From NCBI RefSeq assembly GCF_007829835.1, contig NZ_VIWP01000006.1, positions 339,280 to 403,279 on the forward strand: a stretch of 64,000 nucleotides of DNA, given 5' to 3'. The number at the start of each line of letters is the position of its first letter. Position 1 is the stretch's first letter. Shown piece by piece: positions 9,520-17,983 of the stretch. The notes beneath the pieces were generated by a model. It was not told the DNA's origin. It did not search any database and saw nothing but the letters and a program-made list of their open reading frames with translations. A program made the position numbers and the translations under genes. The DNA is from Neorhizobium alkalisoli. Its GTDB lineage: Bacteria; Pseudomonadota; Alphaproteobacteria; Rhizobiales; Rhizobiaceae.

Positions 9520-10353
9520 TCAGTCGATTTTCCGCATCAGCTTATAAAACAGCTCCGCGGGCAATATCCTTTTCAGGAACGCCCCCTGTTTGGCGGGCTT
9601 CGTCACCAGATAATGCGGTTTCGGTTTTGGCGAGGTCAGGGCATGGATGAGAACGGCATGGACGGCTTCCGGGCCGAGCTTGTGGCGGCTGATCGGGCCG
9701 CGGCCATCGAGCCGCTTCAGCTGCCGTTTGTATTGCTGGGCATGGACCGAACCTTCGAGATCGACATTCTCGTTGATCTTGGCCAATGCGTTGGCAGTGA
9801 ATTTCGTTTCAATCGGGCCCGGTTCGATGAGGCTGACCCCTATGCCGCTGCCCAGCAATTCCATGCGCATCGTTACCGTCAGGCCCTCGAGTGCGTATTT
9901 CGAGGCGGTATAGGCGCCGCGATACCGATAGGGTAGGAGACCGAGAATGGACGAGCAATTGACGATGCGGCCATGGCCCTGAGCGCGCATGACCGGGATG
10001 ATCTGCCGCGTCAGTTCATGCCAGCCGAACAGATTGGTTTCGAACTGCACGCGCAACACGTCCGTCGTCAGATCCTCGATCGCGCCCGGCTGGCCATAGG
10101 CGCCGTTGTTGAACAGCGCGTCGAGACGCCCACCGGTTCGCTCCAGCACGGTTTTCACCAGTGCGGAGATCGTCTCGGGCTTCGTATAATCCATCAGGAT
10201 CGCCTCGATCCCGTCGGCCTCCAGAGGGACAAGGTCAGATTGCCTGCGGACGGTCGCGAAGACGCGCCAGCCTTCGGCCTTCAGGGCTCTGGCGCAATAG
10301 GCGCCGATCCCGGAGGAACAGCCCGTGACGATAATCGTTTTCCTGTCAGTCAT
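9520..10353 (-). CDS. Short-chain dehydrogenase/reductase
   Basis: NAD(P)-dependent oxidoreductase of the classical SDR family, 277 residues. Cofactor motif TGCSSGIG near residue 9; NNGAYG replaces the usual NNAG; the active-site residues are Ser in NCSSILG and the YTASK tetrad (Tyr and Lys). The C-terminal extension (about 230-277) ends in RILPAELFYKLMRKID, as in SDRs annotated as retinol-dehydrogenase-like. Substrate not predictable. It starts 70 bp from the divergent yihY-like gene. Confidence 0.88.
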   Translation of the reverse strand: MTDRKTIIVTGCSSGIGAYCARALKAEGWRVFATVRRQSDLVPLEADGIEAILMDYTKPETISALVKTVLERTGGRLDALFNNGAYGQPGAIEDLTTDVLRVQFETNLFGWHELTRQIIPVMRAQGHGRIVNCSSILGLLPYRYRGAYTASKYALEGLTVTMRMELLGSGIGVSLIEPGPIETKFTANALAKINENVDLEGSVHAQQYKRQLKRLDGRGPISRHKLGPEAVHAVLIHALTSPKPKPHYLVTKPAKQGAFLKRILPAELFYKLMRKID

Positions 10354-10423
10354 CCGCTCATTCCCTGTACAAGTCGTCACGTTCCTCCCATATTTTGCCG
10401 CAGGCCTCAACGGAGTTGCATAG

Positions 10424-11410
10424 TTGGAAGAAGACCGTCCCGTCCGCTGGCATAGACTGGCCTTCAAGGTTCTGTGGGATGCTTACTGGCATTTTTCCGA
10501 GGACGACGGCTGGGCAATGGCGAGCCATGTGGCGCTTTCCGGCCTTCTGGCGCTTTTCCCGTTCCTGATTTTCGGCACGGCGCTCGCCGGCTTTCTCGGG
10601 GCGGGCGGATTTTCGGCGACTGCGGTGCATCTTCTTTTCGATACCTGGCCGGCCGATATTTCCGAGCCGATCGCCTCTGAAATCCAACGGGTGCTGGAAA
10701 TTCCCCGCGGCGGTCTGCTCACCGTTTCGGTTCTCGCTGCCGCCTATTTCGCCTCCAACGGCGTCGAGGCGCTGCGCATTTCGCTCAACCGCGCCTATCG
10801 CATGACCGAAACTCGGCCCTGGTATGTGACGCGTCTTGCCAGCCTCGGTTATGTCATCATCGCGGTCATCATCTTTGCCGTGATCAGCATCCTGCTTCTC
10901 GCCGTGCCGGTCGCGGCACGATTTGCCGAGACGCGGTTTCCCTGGCTGCTCGGCGATCTCAATGCCGCCGCCAACTGGGGCCTTGTTGGCACCGGCCTGC
11001 TTCTTCTGATCGGGCTGCTTGCCTCGCACAAATGGCTGCCGGCCGGGCGACGCCGGCTGATCGATATCCTGCCGGGCGTGTTTTTGACGATCGTCGTCTG
11101 GACGCTGTTCGGATTCGGTTTCGCGGCCTATCTCTCGACCTTCGCCAATTACACCGCGACCTATGCCGGTCTTGCGTCGATCATGATCGTGCTGGTGTTT
11201 CTGTATATGGTCGGGGTGATCTTCATGCTCGGTGCCGAGTTCAATGCGGCGCTGATGAAATACAAGATCTATTCCGTGTTTTCCCGCCTGCGCCGGCAAA
11301 ACCGCATGGCCGCCGCCAATCCGCCATCGGCGGAAGTCTCAAAGTCCGACAAGTCGGCGGAGGTCATCCGGCAAAAGCCCCTGGTCGCGCAGGCTCGCGA
11401 TCCCCGTTGA
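10424..11410 (+). CDS. YihY/virulence factor BrkB family membrane protein
   Basis: 328 residues with about six transmembrane segments, matching the YihY/BrkB family (once misnamed ribonuclease BN). Landmarks: the N-terminal AYWHFSEDDGWAMASHVALSGLLALFPF block broken by the first helix, and the C-terminal YAGLASIMIVLVFLYM and GAEFNAAL segment. The start is a TTG at 10424, with CGGAG 8 bases upstream. The last 72 bases overlap the 3' end of the convergent gluQRS gene. Function unknown; possibly transport. Confidence 0.85.
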   Translation: MEEDRPVRWHRLAFKVLWDAYWHFSEDDGWAMASHVALSGLLALFPFLIFGTALAGFLGAGGFSATAVHLLFDTWPADISEPIASEIQRVLEIPRGGLLTVSVLAAAYFASNGVEALRISLNRAYRMTETRPWYVTRLASLGYVIIAVIIFAVISILLLAVPVAARFAETRFPWLLGDLNAAANWGLVGTGLLLLIGLLASHKWLPAGRRRLIDILPGVFLTIVVWTLFGFGFAAYLSTFANYTATYAGLASIMIVLVFLYMVGVIFMLGAEFNAALMKYKIYSVFSRLRRQNRMAAANPPSAEVSKSDKSAEVIRQKPLVAQARDPR

Positions 11411-12217
11411 GCCTTCGCTCTTGGAGAGTTTTTGCCCTGCCTCGTCGCGGATCAGGCGGTGATGGTGGTAGACGGGTTCCGGCAGGCCGAGCAGTTCCTG
11501 CAGAAGGCGATGCACGGCGGTTGCCGAATAGAGGTCCAGCCCGCGCACGATATGCGTCACGCCCTGCGCCGCATCATCGATGGTGACGGACAGATGGTAG
11601 CTCGATGGTGCATCTGAGCGGGACAGGATGACATCGCCCCAGGCAGCCGGATCGGCGGCGATGGGACCCTTTTTGCCATCGCCGGTCTCCTGCCATGACA
11701 GCGGCCTGTCTATGATTTTTAGCGCTTCCGACATGTTCAGCCGATAGGCATGGCGAAGACCGCTATCGATCAAATCGTGGCGCTCGGTTTCGCTTCGGTG
11801 CCGATCATCCTTGGGATAGAGTGGCGAGCCATCGGGATCACGCGGCCATGCCCTACCGTCGGCCTCAAAGGTGGCCACTCTCGCCTTCACCTCGCCACGG
11901 GTCATGAAGGCAGGATAGACGAGGCCCATTTCGGTGAGGCGGGTGAGTGCTGCCGCATAGGTGTCGAGATGCTCGGACTGTCGCCGGACCGGACTTTCCC
12001 ACGACAGTCCTAGCCAGCCGAGATCCCGAAAAATCGCCGCCTCGAATTCCGGCGTGCAGCGGTTAGCGTCGATATCCTCGATCCGCAGCAGAAACCGGCC
12101 ACCCGCCGCCTTCGCCATGTCGTGGTTTAAAAGGGCGGACAGCGCATGGCCGAGATGCAGGAGACCGTTCGGGCTCGGCGCAAAACGAAAGACGGGGCGA
12201 TCGGATCGGGTGGACAT
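11339..12217 (-). CDS. gluQRS: Glutamyl-Q tRNA(Asp) synthetase
   Basis: A truncated GluRS paralogue that attaches glutamate to the queuosine at the wobble position of tRNA(Asp). 292 residues: catalytic Rossmann domain without the anticodon-binding domain. It opens with FRFAPSPNGLLHLGHALSAL, where HLGH is the class I HIGH motif, has RIEDIDANRC, and ends with KLSKS as the KMSKS loop. The insert after VYPAFMTRGEV lacks the cysteines that bind zinc in E. coli YadB. Its 3' end overlaps the convergent yihY gene by 72 bp. Confidence 0.93.
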   Translation of the reverse strand: MSTRSDRPVFRFAPSPNGLLHLGHALSALLNHDMAKAAGGRFLLRIEDIDANRCTPEFEAAIFRDLGWLGLSWESPVRRQSEHLDTYAAALTRLTEMGLVYPAFMTRGEVKARVATFEADGRAWPRDPDGSPLYPKDDRHRSETERHDLIDSGLRHAYRLNMSEALKIIDRPLSWQETGDGKKGPIAADPAAWGDVILSRSDAPSSYHLSVTIDDAAQGVTHIVRGLDLYSATAVHRLLQELLGLPEPVYHHHRLIRDEAGQKLSKSEGSTGIASLRDQGLLPDDLRRLVGL

Positions 12218-12310
12218 GGCGTCACTTGCTTGTATCCGGATCCTCGGGTCAAGTATCGGCCCGACGATTCACCATGGGCATGCGGCGCGTTCAGCGGCAG
12301 ATACGGGCAG

Positions 12311-12952
12311 ATGAGCATTATTCGCAACGACGAAGATATCCAGGCGGCGCTTCAGGAGCTGGTACGGCTCGATCCGCGTCTCGCCGCGATCGTCGAGGTT
12401 GCCGGGCCGGTGCCGCTGCGTCTGGCCGACCCCGGTTTTGCCGGCCTTGCCTCGATCATCGTCTCGCAGATGGTGTCTCGGGCAAGCGCCGATGCGATCT
12501 GGCGGCGGATCGTTGCGAGTGGGCCAGTTACCGCCGAAACCTATGCGGCGCTTGAGCCGGAGGTGATCGCCACGTTCGGCCTGTCGCGTGCCAAGGCGAA
12601 GACGCTCGGCCATCTTGCTGCCACGATTTCCGATGGGCAGTTCGATCTTGAAGGCCTTGGCGAACGGGATGCTGTCGAGGCCGTGCGGCTGCTGACCGGG
12701 CTTCCCGGTATCGGGCCGTGGACGGCGGAAGTCTATCTGATGTTCTGCGGTGGCCATGCGGATATGTTTCCGGTCGGCGATGTGGCGCTGCAGGCGGCCG
12801 TTGCCGATGCATTTGCCCTGCCGTCGCGCCCGCAAGGCAAGATTCTGGCGGAAATGGCCGCCCTCTGGAGCCCCTGGCGGTCGGTCGCGGCCCGGCTTTT
12901 CTGGGCCTATTATGCCGTGCGTATGCGCCGCAATGTCACGCCATTGGTGTGA
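12311..12952 (+). CDS. DNA-3-methyladenine glycosylase II-like (HhH-GPD)
   Basis: Base-excision repair glycosylase removing alkylated purines. 213 residues. The helix-hairpin-helix is LTGLPGIGPWTAEVYLMF, followed by FPVGDVALQ with the catalytic aspartate; the protein lacks an iron-sulfur cluster. The ATG at 12311 is preferred although the frame is open to 12146, because the upstream part overlaps gluQRS and is not family-like. It resembles AlkA without its N-terminal domain. Confidence 0.88.
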   Translation: MSIIRNDEDIQAALQELVRLDPRLAAIVEVAGPVPLRLADPGFAGLASIIVSQMVSRASADAIWRRIVASGPVTAETYAALEPEVIATFGLSRAKAKTLGHLAATISDGQFDLEGLGERDAVEAVRLLTGLPGIGPWTAEVYLMFCGGHADMFPVGDVALQAAVADAFALPSRPQGKILAEMAALWSPWRSVAARLFWAYYAVRMRRNVTPLV

Positions 12953-13053
12953 CTCCACATCTCATTATCCCACTGCATTTATTGGGCTTCACAATCCTGT
13001 AACAACGGACCTAATATAGAGGAGATAGATGCCGAATCGGGTAGGAGCGTCAC

Positions 13054-13611
13054 TTGACGATTGCAGTCTCCCCGCAGGCCTTGCCGGCGCTCGTCCTGAA
13101 CGCTGACTACCGGCCGCTGAGTTACTATCCCTTGTCGTTATGGTCCTGGCAGGACGCGATCAAGGCGGTCTTTCTTGACCGTGTGAACATCATCGCCGAA
13201 TACGAACATTCGGTCTGCTCTCCCAGCTTCACGATGAAACTGCCGAGCGTCGTCAGCCTCAAGACCTATGTCCAGCCGACCCGCAACCCGGCCTTTACCC
13301 GCTTCAACGTGTTCCTGCGCGACAAGTTCGAGTGCCAGTATTGCGGCGATCACGATGATCTGACCTTCGATCACGTCATCCCGCGCGCCCATGGCGGCGA
13401 GACGACCTGGGAAAACGTCGTGGCCGCCTGCTCACCCTGCAATCTGCGCAAGGGCAGCAAGCTGCCGCATCAGGCCGGCATGCATCCGCATCAGAAGCCT
13501 TATCAGCCGACCGTGCAGGATCTGCACAACAATGGCCGGCTGTTTCCGCCCAACTATCTGCATGAAAGCTGGATGGACTATCTCTACTGGGATACGGAAC
13601 TGCAGCCCTGA
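13054..13611 (+). CDS. HNH endonuclease family protein
   Basis: 185 residues. The C-terminal half carries a zinc-finger HNH nuclease core: CQYCGDHDDLTFDHVIPRA, then ENVVAACSPCN and RKGSKLP. The N-terminal half (ALVLNADYRPLSYYPLSL) is typical of a family of free-standing HNH proteins conserved in alphaproteobacteria and cyanobacteria, so it is unlikely to be a homing element. The start is TTG at 13054 with AGGAG 6 bases upstream. A strong terminator follows. Biological role not established. Confidence 0.9.
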   Translation: MTIAVSPQALPALVLNADYRPLSYYPLSLWSWQDAIKAVFLDRVNIIAEYEHSVCSPSFTMKLPSVVSLKTYVQPTRNPAFTRFNVFLRDKFECQYCGDHDDLTFDHVIPRAHGGETTWENVVAACSPCNLRKGSKLPHQAGMHPHQKPYQPTVQDLHNNGRLFPPNYLHESWMDYLYWDTELQP

Positions 13612-13630
13612 TCGGCTTGCTTCAGGTTTC

Positions 13631-13656
13631 AAAGGCCGCGTTAAGCGGCCTTTTTT
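13631..13656 (+). terminator. Terminator after the HNH gene, overlapping the dsbB stop
   Basis: Stem AAAGGCCGC/GCGGCCTTT with loop gttaa and a run of six T on the plus strand. The loop contains the stop codon of the convergent dsbB-like gene. Confidence 0.9.
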
Positions 13657-14159
13657 GCACCCACGAAAGCGATGGCCGCAAGCACGACGCTGGCAACGAC
13701 ATTCCAGCCGGCGAGCGACAGGCCGAGAATGCGGAGAGCCGCCTGGTCACATTGCGGGCCATGGACGGCGTTGAGTGAAGAGAGAAGATCGCCGGCATTA
13801 GTCGCGCCGGAGCCGCCCGCGCTGGTGCAGCTGGAAGGACCGGCCCAGAAACCCCATTCGACGCCGGAGTGATAAATGCCGATGCCGGCACCGATCAGCA
13901 TCATGATGCCGAGGATAACAAGGATCATGCGTGTCACCCACGGCGGAAGGCTCATGACGGCAGCGCCGATGCCGAGAATGCCGATCGGCACGCCGTAATA
14001 ATAGGGATCGCGCTCGATCAGGCAGAGATGACAGGGCATGTAGCCGCCGAGATATTCGAAGGCCAGCGCGCTGCCGACCGTTGCCGCCATGCCCAATGTC
14101 ACGACAGCCGAATAGACGAGGCCGTTCTTGGTGCGGGGAATGCTGTCCGTCAGCGCCAT
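13641..14159 (-). CDS. dsbB: DsbB-type disulfide bond formation protein
   Basis: Inner-membrane quinone-linked oxidase that recharges DsbA-like proteins. 172 residues, four hydrophobic segments. Cys43 and Cys46 in PCHLC form the quinone-side pair; Cys111 and Cys137 lie in the second periplasmic loop, matching the four essential cysteines of DsbB. The sequence LIERDPYYYGVPIG also fits. No dsbA is adjacent. Confidence 0.92.
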   Translation of the reverse strand: MALTDSIPRTKNGLVYSAVVTLGMAATVGSALAFEYLGGYMPCHLCLIERDPYYYGVPIGILGIGAAVMSLPPWVTRMILVILGIMMLIGAGIGIYHSGVEWGFWAGPSSCTSAGGSGATNAGDLLSSLNAVHGPQCDQAALRILGLSLAGWNVVASVVLAAIAFVGAKKAA

Positions 14160-14452
14160 GCGCTTCTCCTTGTGAGCATGTCTTTCGAAGGCGAGAGCCG
14201 GTTTCCAAAAACATGCATCAAAACTTCACTATCTGGCGACGGTCGTAGAACAACAGCCGCGGTGGTGTAAATGATCGAGAGCAGGCTGTGGCAAGCGGTA
14301 GCGGCAATTTTTCGTGAAGCCGTGCCGTCCTATTGCCGCCGTTGCCATTTTTCATGGTGTCGACTACGACCTGACTGGAAAAGCCCGCCGGTGCCGCATG
14401 CGTCCTGGGAGGCGCCCAGATCCGGGCCTTAAAAGATCGAGGAAGCTGATCC

Positions 14453-15460
14453 GTGGACTATCCCTTTGCGCCAGACGTTTCGCTCGAAAAGCCGGCCTCC
14501 TTCGATCGCCTGCGGACGCGCTACGAGACCTACAGGATCACCGCCCGCGAGCGGCGCAATCGGCAGGATGTCGCGCTGAATGCCCTGAAGCGCGGTGCGC
14601 CGCTTTCGGCCGGCGATATGCCTCTCGTCTTCATCACCCATAACGACATTCTGCTTCTTCCCTATTTCCTCGGCCATTACCGGGCACTGGGCGTCACCCG
14701 CTTCATCTGCGTCGACGACATTTCCTCCGATGGCAGTCGCGAATACCTGCTCAATCAGCACGATGTCGATGTCTGGGCGTCGCCTCTGCGATATGGCGAG
14801 GCGCGCCGCGGGCGCAACTGGCGCGAGGCGCTTTTTCGCGAATACGGGCTGGGACGCTGGTATCTCAATGTCGATTCCGACGAATTCCTTGTCTACGACC
14901 GCTGTTTCGAAAAGCCGCTGCCGGCTCTGATCTCAGCTCTCGAAAAGCATGGAATGAAGCGGCTCGCCGCGCCCATGCTCGACATGTATGGCGGCCCCGG
15001 CAACAGCCATCAGGGGCCGGACGACATGCCCTGGCATTATTCCCCCTATTTCGATGCCAGCGGTTACACGCTCGATATCGACAAGCGCGGCATCAGCATC
15101 AAGGGCGGTCCACGCCAGCGCCGGTTCGGCGAAGACAATGAGCTGATGAAATATCCGCTGATCTTCTGGGACAAGACCTGCCATTTCGGCAGCAGCCCGC
15201 ACCGGCCGCTGCCCTATGGCCGCAACTTCGTCGATGTGCTTGGCGTGCTCCTGCATTTCAAGTTCTTCACCAATTACCGGGAGAAGATCGCCGAGGCCGC
15301 GGAAGGCAAGCAGCATTACAATGGGTCGGAGCATTATCAGGCGATGATGCGTGAGATCGAAAATGCCGGCGGGCTCGATTTCAACGGAGACATGTCGGCC
15401 CGATATTCCGGACCGCAACAGCTCATCGAACTCGGCTTTATTGGCGCCGTGGATTATTAG
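14453..15460 (+). CDS. Glycosyltransferase family 2-like protein
   Basis: 335 residues, cytoplasmic. The Rossmann-like nucleotide-sugar domain shows VFITHNDILLLPYFLGHYRALGVTRFICVDD broken into a beta strand, helix and DD motif, then WYLNVDSDEF, a likely DxD metal-sugar site. This matches the Glyco_tranf_2_4 type used in capsule and exopolysaccharide synthesis. The start is a GTG at 14453 with AGGA 9 bases upstream. It is monocistronic as far as can be seen, so its product is unknown. The 293 bp before it show no recognisable element. Confidence 0.8.
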   Translation: MDYPFAPDVSLEKPASFDRLRTRYETYRITARERRNRQDVALNALKRGAPLSAGDMPLVFITHNDILLLPYFLGHYRALGVTRFICVDDISSDGSREYLLNQHDVDVWASPLRYGEARRGRNWREALFREYGLGRWYLNVDSDEFLVYDRCFEKPLPALISALEKHGMKRLAAPMLDMYGGPGNSHQGPDDMPWHYSPYFDASGYTLDIDKRGISIKGGPRQRRFGEDNELMKYPLIFWDKTCHFGSSPHRPLPYGRNFVDVLGVLLHFKFFTNYREKIAEAAEGKQHYNGSEHYQAMMREIENAGGLDFNGDMSARYSGPQQLIELGFIGAVDY

Positions 15461-15696
15461 AGCCTCTACGTTCGTCGCAAGAAGAAGACCGAAATTGGTA
15501 AGTCGCGGGCGATATTTCCGCCGCTGAGGCCGATTGCCATTTAGGCAGTAGTAATACTTATCCGTGTATGGTCACAAAACCGCGGCAAATGACACACTAT
15601 CATTTTGGGTCATTTTTGGGAGGAGGGCGGCGTGTTATGCTGTTCCCAGCCGTTCGTGGGTCGATTTTTCCTGTGCGCTTCTAGTCAGGGTCTTCC

Positions 15697-17685
15697 ATGA
15701 AGAACGTTTCTATCACCGGCAAATTTCTCATTCTGCTTGCCTCATTCGGTCTGTTCGCCCTGGCACTGGCCTTTTATGCCGGCAGCCAGATCAACAGTGT
15801 CGACAGGGGCTACAAGGCGCTGCTGACGGCGGAGGGCGATGCCTCGACCTCGCTGTCGCGCGCCAACCAGACCTTCCAGTCGATCCGCGGCGCCATTGCC
15901 GACGTGATCCTGACCTCGAACAAGGAACAGGAAAAGAAGGCGCTCGACGAGATCGCCTCCGGCCGTCAGCTGTTTTCCACCTATATCGACAAGGCCGTCT
16001 CCGATCTTCCGGCCGATGCCTCGATCGTTGACCTGAAGGCGAAGTCGCTGGCCGTTCTCGACCAGTCCTGCGCCAATGCGATCGCACTTGGTTCGAAAGC
16101 GCTTACCTATATCGACATGAAGAATGCGATGGAGGTGTTCTTCACCACCTGCCAGCCACTGTTCCGCAGCATGGGCCAGTCGCTGTCCGACAAGGTGACC
16201 GAGCTTTCCGATCGCACGACGGCGCGTAGTGCCGATCTCTCTGCGACGTCTGAGACCGTCTACTGGGCCACGATCGGTGGCGTTCTGGTCGGCCTTCTCG
16301 TCATTACCGCTGTCAGCTATGTGGCGATCCGCGCCTGGCTGGTTCACCCGGTTCGTTCGCTCGGCGCTGCGATGGCGCGTCTTGCGGAAGGCGACCTCGA
16401 CACCGATGTGGCCGGCACGGACCGCCGTGACGAAGTGGGCGGCATGGCGCGGGCCGTTGAAGTGTTCAAGGAAAACGGTCTCAAGGCCCGTGAAATGGAG
16501 CGCCAGGCCGAAGAGCAGCGCGACCAGACGGAAGAACAACGCCGCCGCAATGCGGACGAGGCGCGTCTTCGCGCGGAAGCGATGGCTCAGGCGACATCCG
16601 GCCTCGGCGAAGGCCTGCGTCATCTGTCGTCCGGCGACCTGACCTTCCAGCTGACAAAGCCGTTTGCCTCGGATTTCGAAAGCCTGCGTGCGGATTTCAA
16701 CAGCACGGTCGAGCAGCTGCGTGGAACGCTGGCAGCCGTCGCAACGGCAACCTCGTCGATCGACAGTGGCTCGCGCGAAGTCAGCCAGTCTGCCGACGAT
16801 CTGTCGAAGCGCACTGAACAACAGGCAGCCTCACTCGAGGAGACGGCTGCTGCTCTCGACGAGATCACCGCAAACGTATCGAATTCGTCGAAGCGCGCCG
16901 AAGAGGCCCGCACCGTCGCGATCCAGGCGAATGGCAGTGCCCGCCAGTCGGGTGTCGTCGTTGCCAGTGCCGTGGATGCAATGGGCAAGATCGAACAGTC
17001 GTCGCAGCAGATTTCGAGCATTATCGGTGTCATCGATGACATCGCCTTCCAGACCAATCTGCTTGCCCTGAACGCCGGCGTCGAAGCGGCGCGTGCGGGT
17101 GAAGCGGGCAAGGGTTTTGCCGTTGTCGCTCAGGAAGTGCGTGAACTTGCCCAACGTTCTGCCAAGGCTGCGAAGGAGATCAAGGATCTGATCCGCAATT
17201 CGTCGGTCGAGGTTGAGAACGGCGTCAAGCTTGTCAGCGATACGGGCGAAGCGCTGAAGGCGATCGAGAGCTATATCGTCACGATCAACCAGCACATGGA
17301 TGCAATCGCCACGTCCTCGCGCGAACAGTCGGTCGGCCTTTCCGAGGTCAATACGGCGGTCAATCAGATGGACCAGGTAACGCAGCAGAATGCGGCGATG
17401 GTGGAAGAAGCCAATGCCGCTGGTGCGACGCTTGCCAATGAGGCGGGCCGTCTTCGTGAGCTGATCGGCGGCTTCCAGCTGGGCAGCGGTTCAGGCCAGG
17501 CCGGTTATGGCGCGGCTCCTGTCGCGTCGGCCAATCACCGTGCGCCTGCGACCGTCAGTTCGCATTCGGCGCCCGTGTCTTCGCCGGCCCGCAATATGGT
17601 CAACAGGATCGCCGACGCTTTCCGCGGCAAGGGTGCAACTGCAACCGCATCGTCGGCTGCTGCAGACAACTGGGAAGAGTTCTGA
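15697..17685 (+). CDS. Methyl-accepting chemotaxis protein 1
   Basis: 662-residue transmembrane chemoreceptor. First membrane helix about 8-29, periplasmic helical sensor about 30-187, second helix about 188-212, HAMP about 213-266, a second HAMP-like unit around LSSGDLTFQL (about 307-345), then the signalling coiled coil with the highly conserved hairpin tip from IAFQTNLLALNAGVEAARAG starting at residue 449. The C-terminus NWEEF is a likely tether for CheR/CheB. Residues 292-599 appear identical to receptor 3, although the sensors are unrelated. AGGG lies 7 bases before the ATG. Ligand unknown. Confidence 0.93.
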   Translation: MKNVSITGKFLILLASFGLFALALAFYAGSQINSVDRGYKALLTAEGDASTSLSRANQTFQSIRGAIADVILTSNKEQEKKALDEIASGRQLFSTYIDKAVSDLPADASIVDLKAKSLAVLDQSCANAIALGSKALTYIDMKNAMEVFFTTCQPLFRSMGQSLSDKVTELSDRTTARSADLSATSETVYWATIGGVLVGLLVITAVSYVAIRAWLVHPVRSLGAAMARLAEGDLDTDVAGTDRRDEVGGMARAVEVFKENGLKAREMERQAEEQRDQTEEQRRRNADEARLRAEAMAQATSGLGEGLRHLSSGDLTFQLTKPFASDFESLRADFNSTVEQLRGTLAAVATATSSIDSGSREVSQSADDLSKRTEQQAASLEETAAALDEITANVSNSSKRAEEARTVAIQANGSARQSGVVVASAVDAMGKIEQSSQQISSIIGVIDDIAFQTNLLALNAGVEAARAGEAGKGFAVVAQEVRELAQRSAKAAKEIKDLIRNSSVEVENGVKLVSDTGEALKAIESYIVTINQHMDAIATSSREQSVGLSEVNTAVNQMDQVTQQNAAMVEEANAAGATLANEAGRLRELIGGFQLGSGSGQAGYGAAPVASANHRAPATVSSHSAPVSSPARNMVNRIADAFRGKGATATASSAAADNWEEF

Positions 17686-17711
17686 GGCTGATCTCTTCCC
17701 CTGATCGATCC

Positions 17712-17743
17712 AAAAAGGCGGAGATTTTTCTCCGCCTTTTTTT
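17712..17743 (+). terminator. Terminator of chemoreceptor gene 1
   Basis: Perfect 13-bp stem AAAAAGGCGGAGA/TCTCCGCCTTTTT, loop tttt, ending in a T run. The following bases to 17983 are AT-rich and hold the upstream region of receptor 2. Confidence 0.95.
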
Positions 17744-17856
17744 GTTCTGGAGGGAAATTCAGGTTTTTTGCCTTTGCCCGCCATCTATCTGGAAAGTCAG
17801 GCAGTTACCGTCGCAAATGCAACGAAAAGTGACGCATGTGTGCAATCCATGCGCGC

Positions 17857-17873
17857 GCATACTTACTGTATGC
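17857..17873. promoter_or_regulatory. Palindrome upstream of chemoreceptor gene 2
   Basis: GCATAC-TTACT-GTATGC, a perfect 6+6 inverted repeat about 110 bases before the receptor 2 start, in an AT-rich intergenic region. It could be an operator; no matching copy is seen before receptors 1 or 3. Confidence 0.35.
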
Positions 17874-17909
17874 AATTAAAAAGCTCATATGAATCAATGA
17901 AGTAGCACT

Positions 17910-17927
17910 AAAAATTTATCCAAAATT
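17910..17927 (+). promoter_or_regulatory. 18-bp element shared by the upstream regions of receptors 2 and 3 (copy 1)
   Basis: AAAAATTTATCCAAAATT lies 74 bases before the receptor 2 start codon. The identical 18 bases recur 77 bases before receptor 3. Conservation in an otherwise diverged upstream region suggests a promoter or activator site for motility genes. Confidence 0.5.
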
Positions 17928-17983
17928 TAGAAGTATTCAAAATAGTTGTCCCTTGTCTGAGACATATCATCGCGGGGGCGAAG

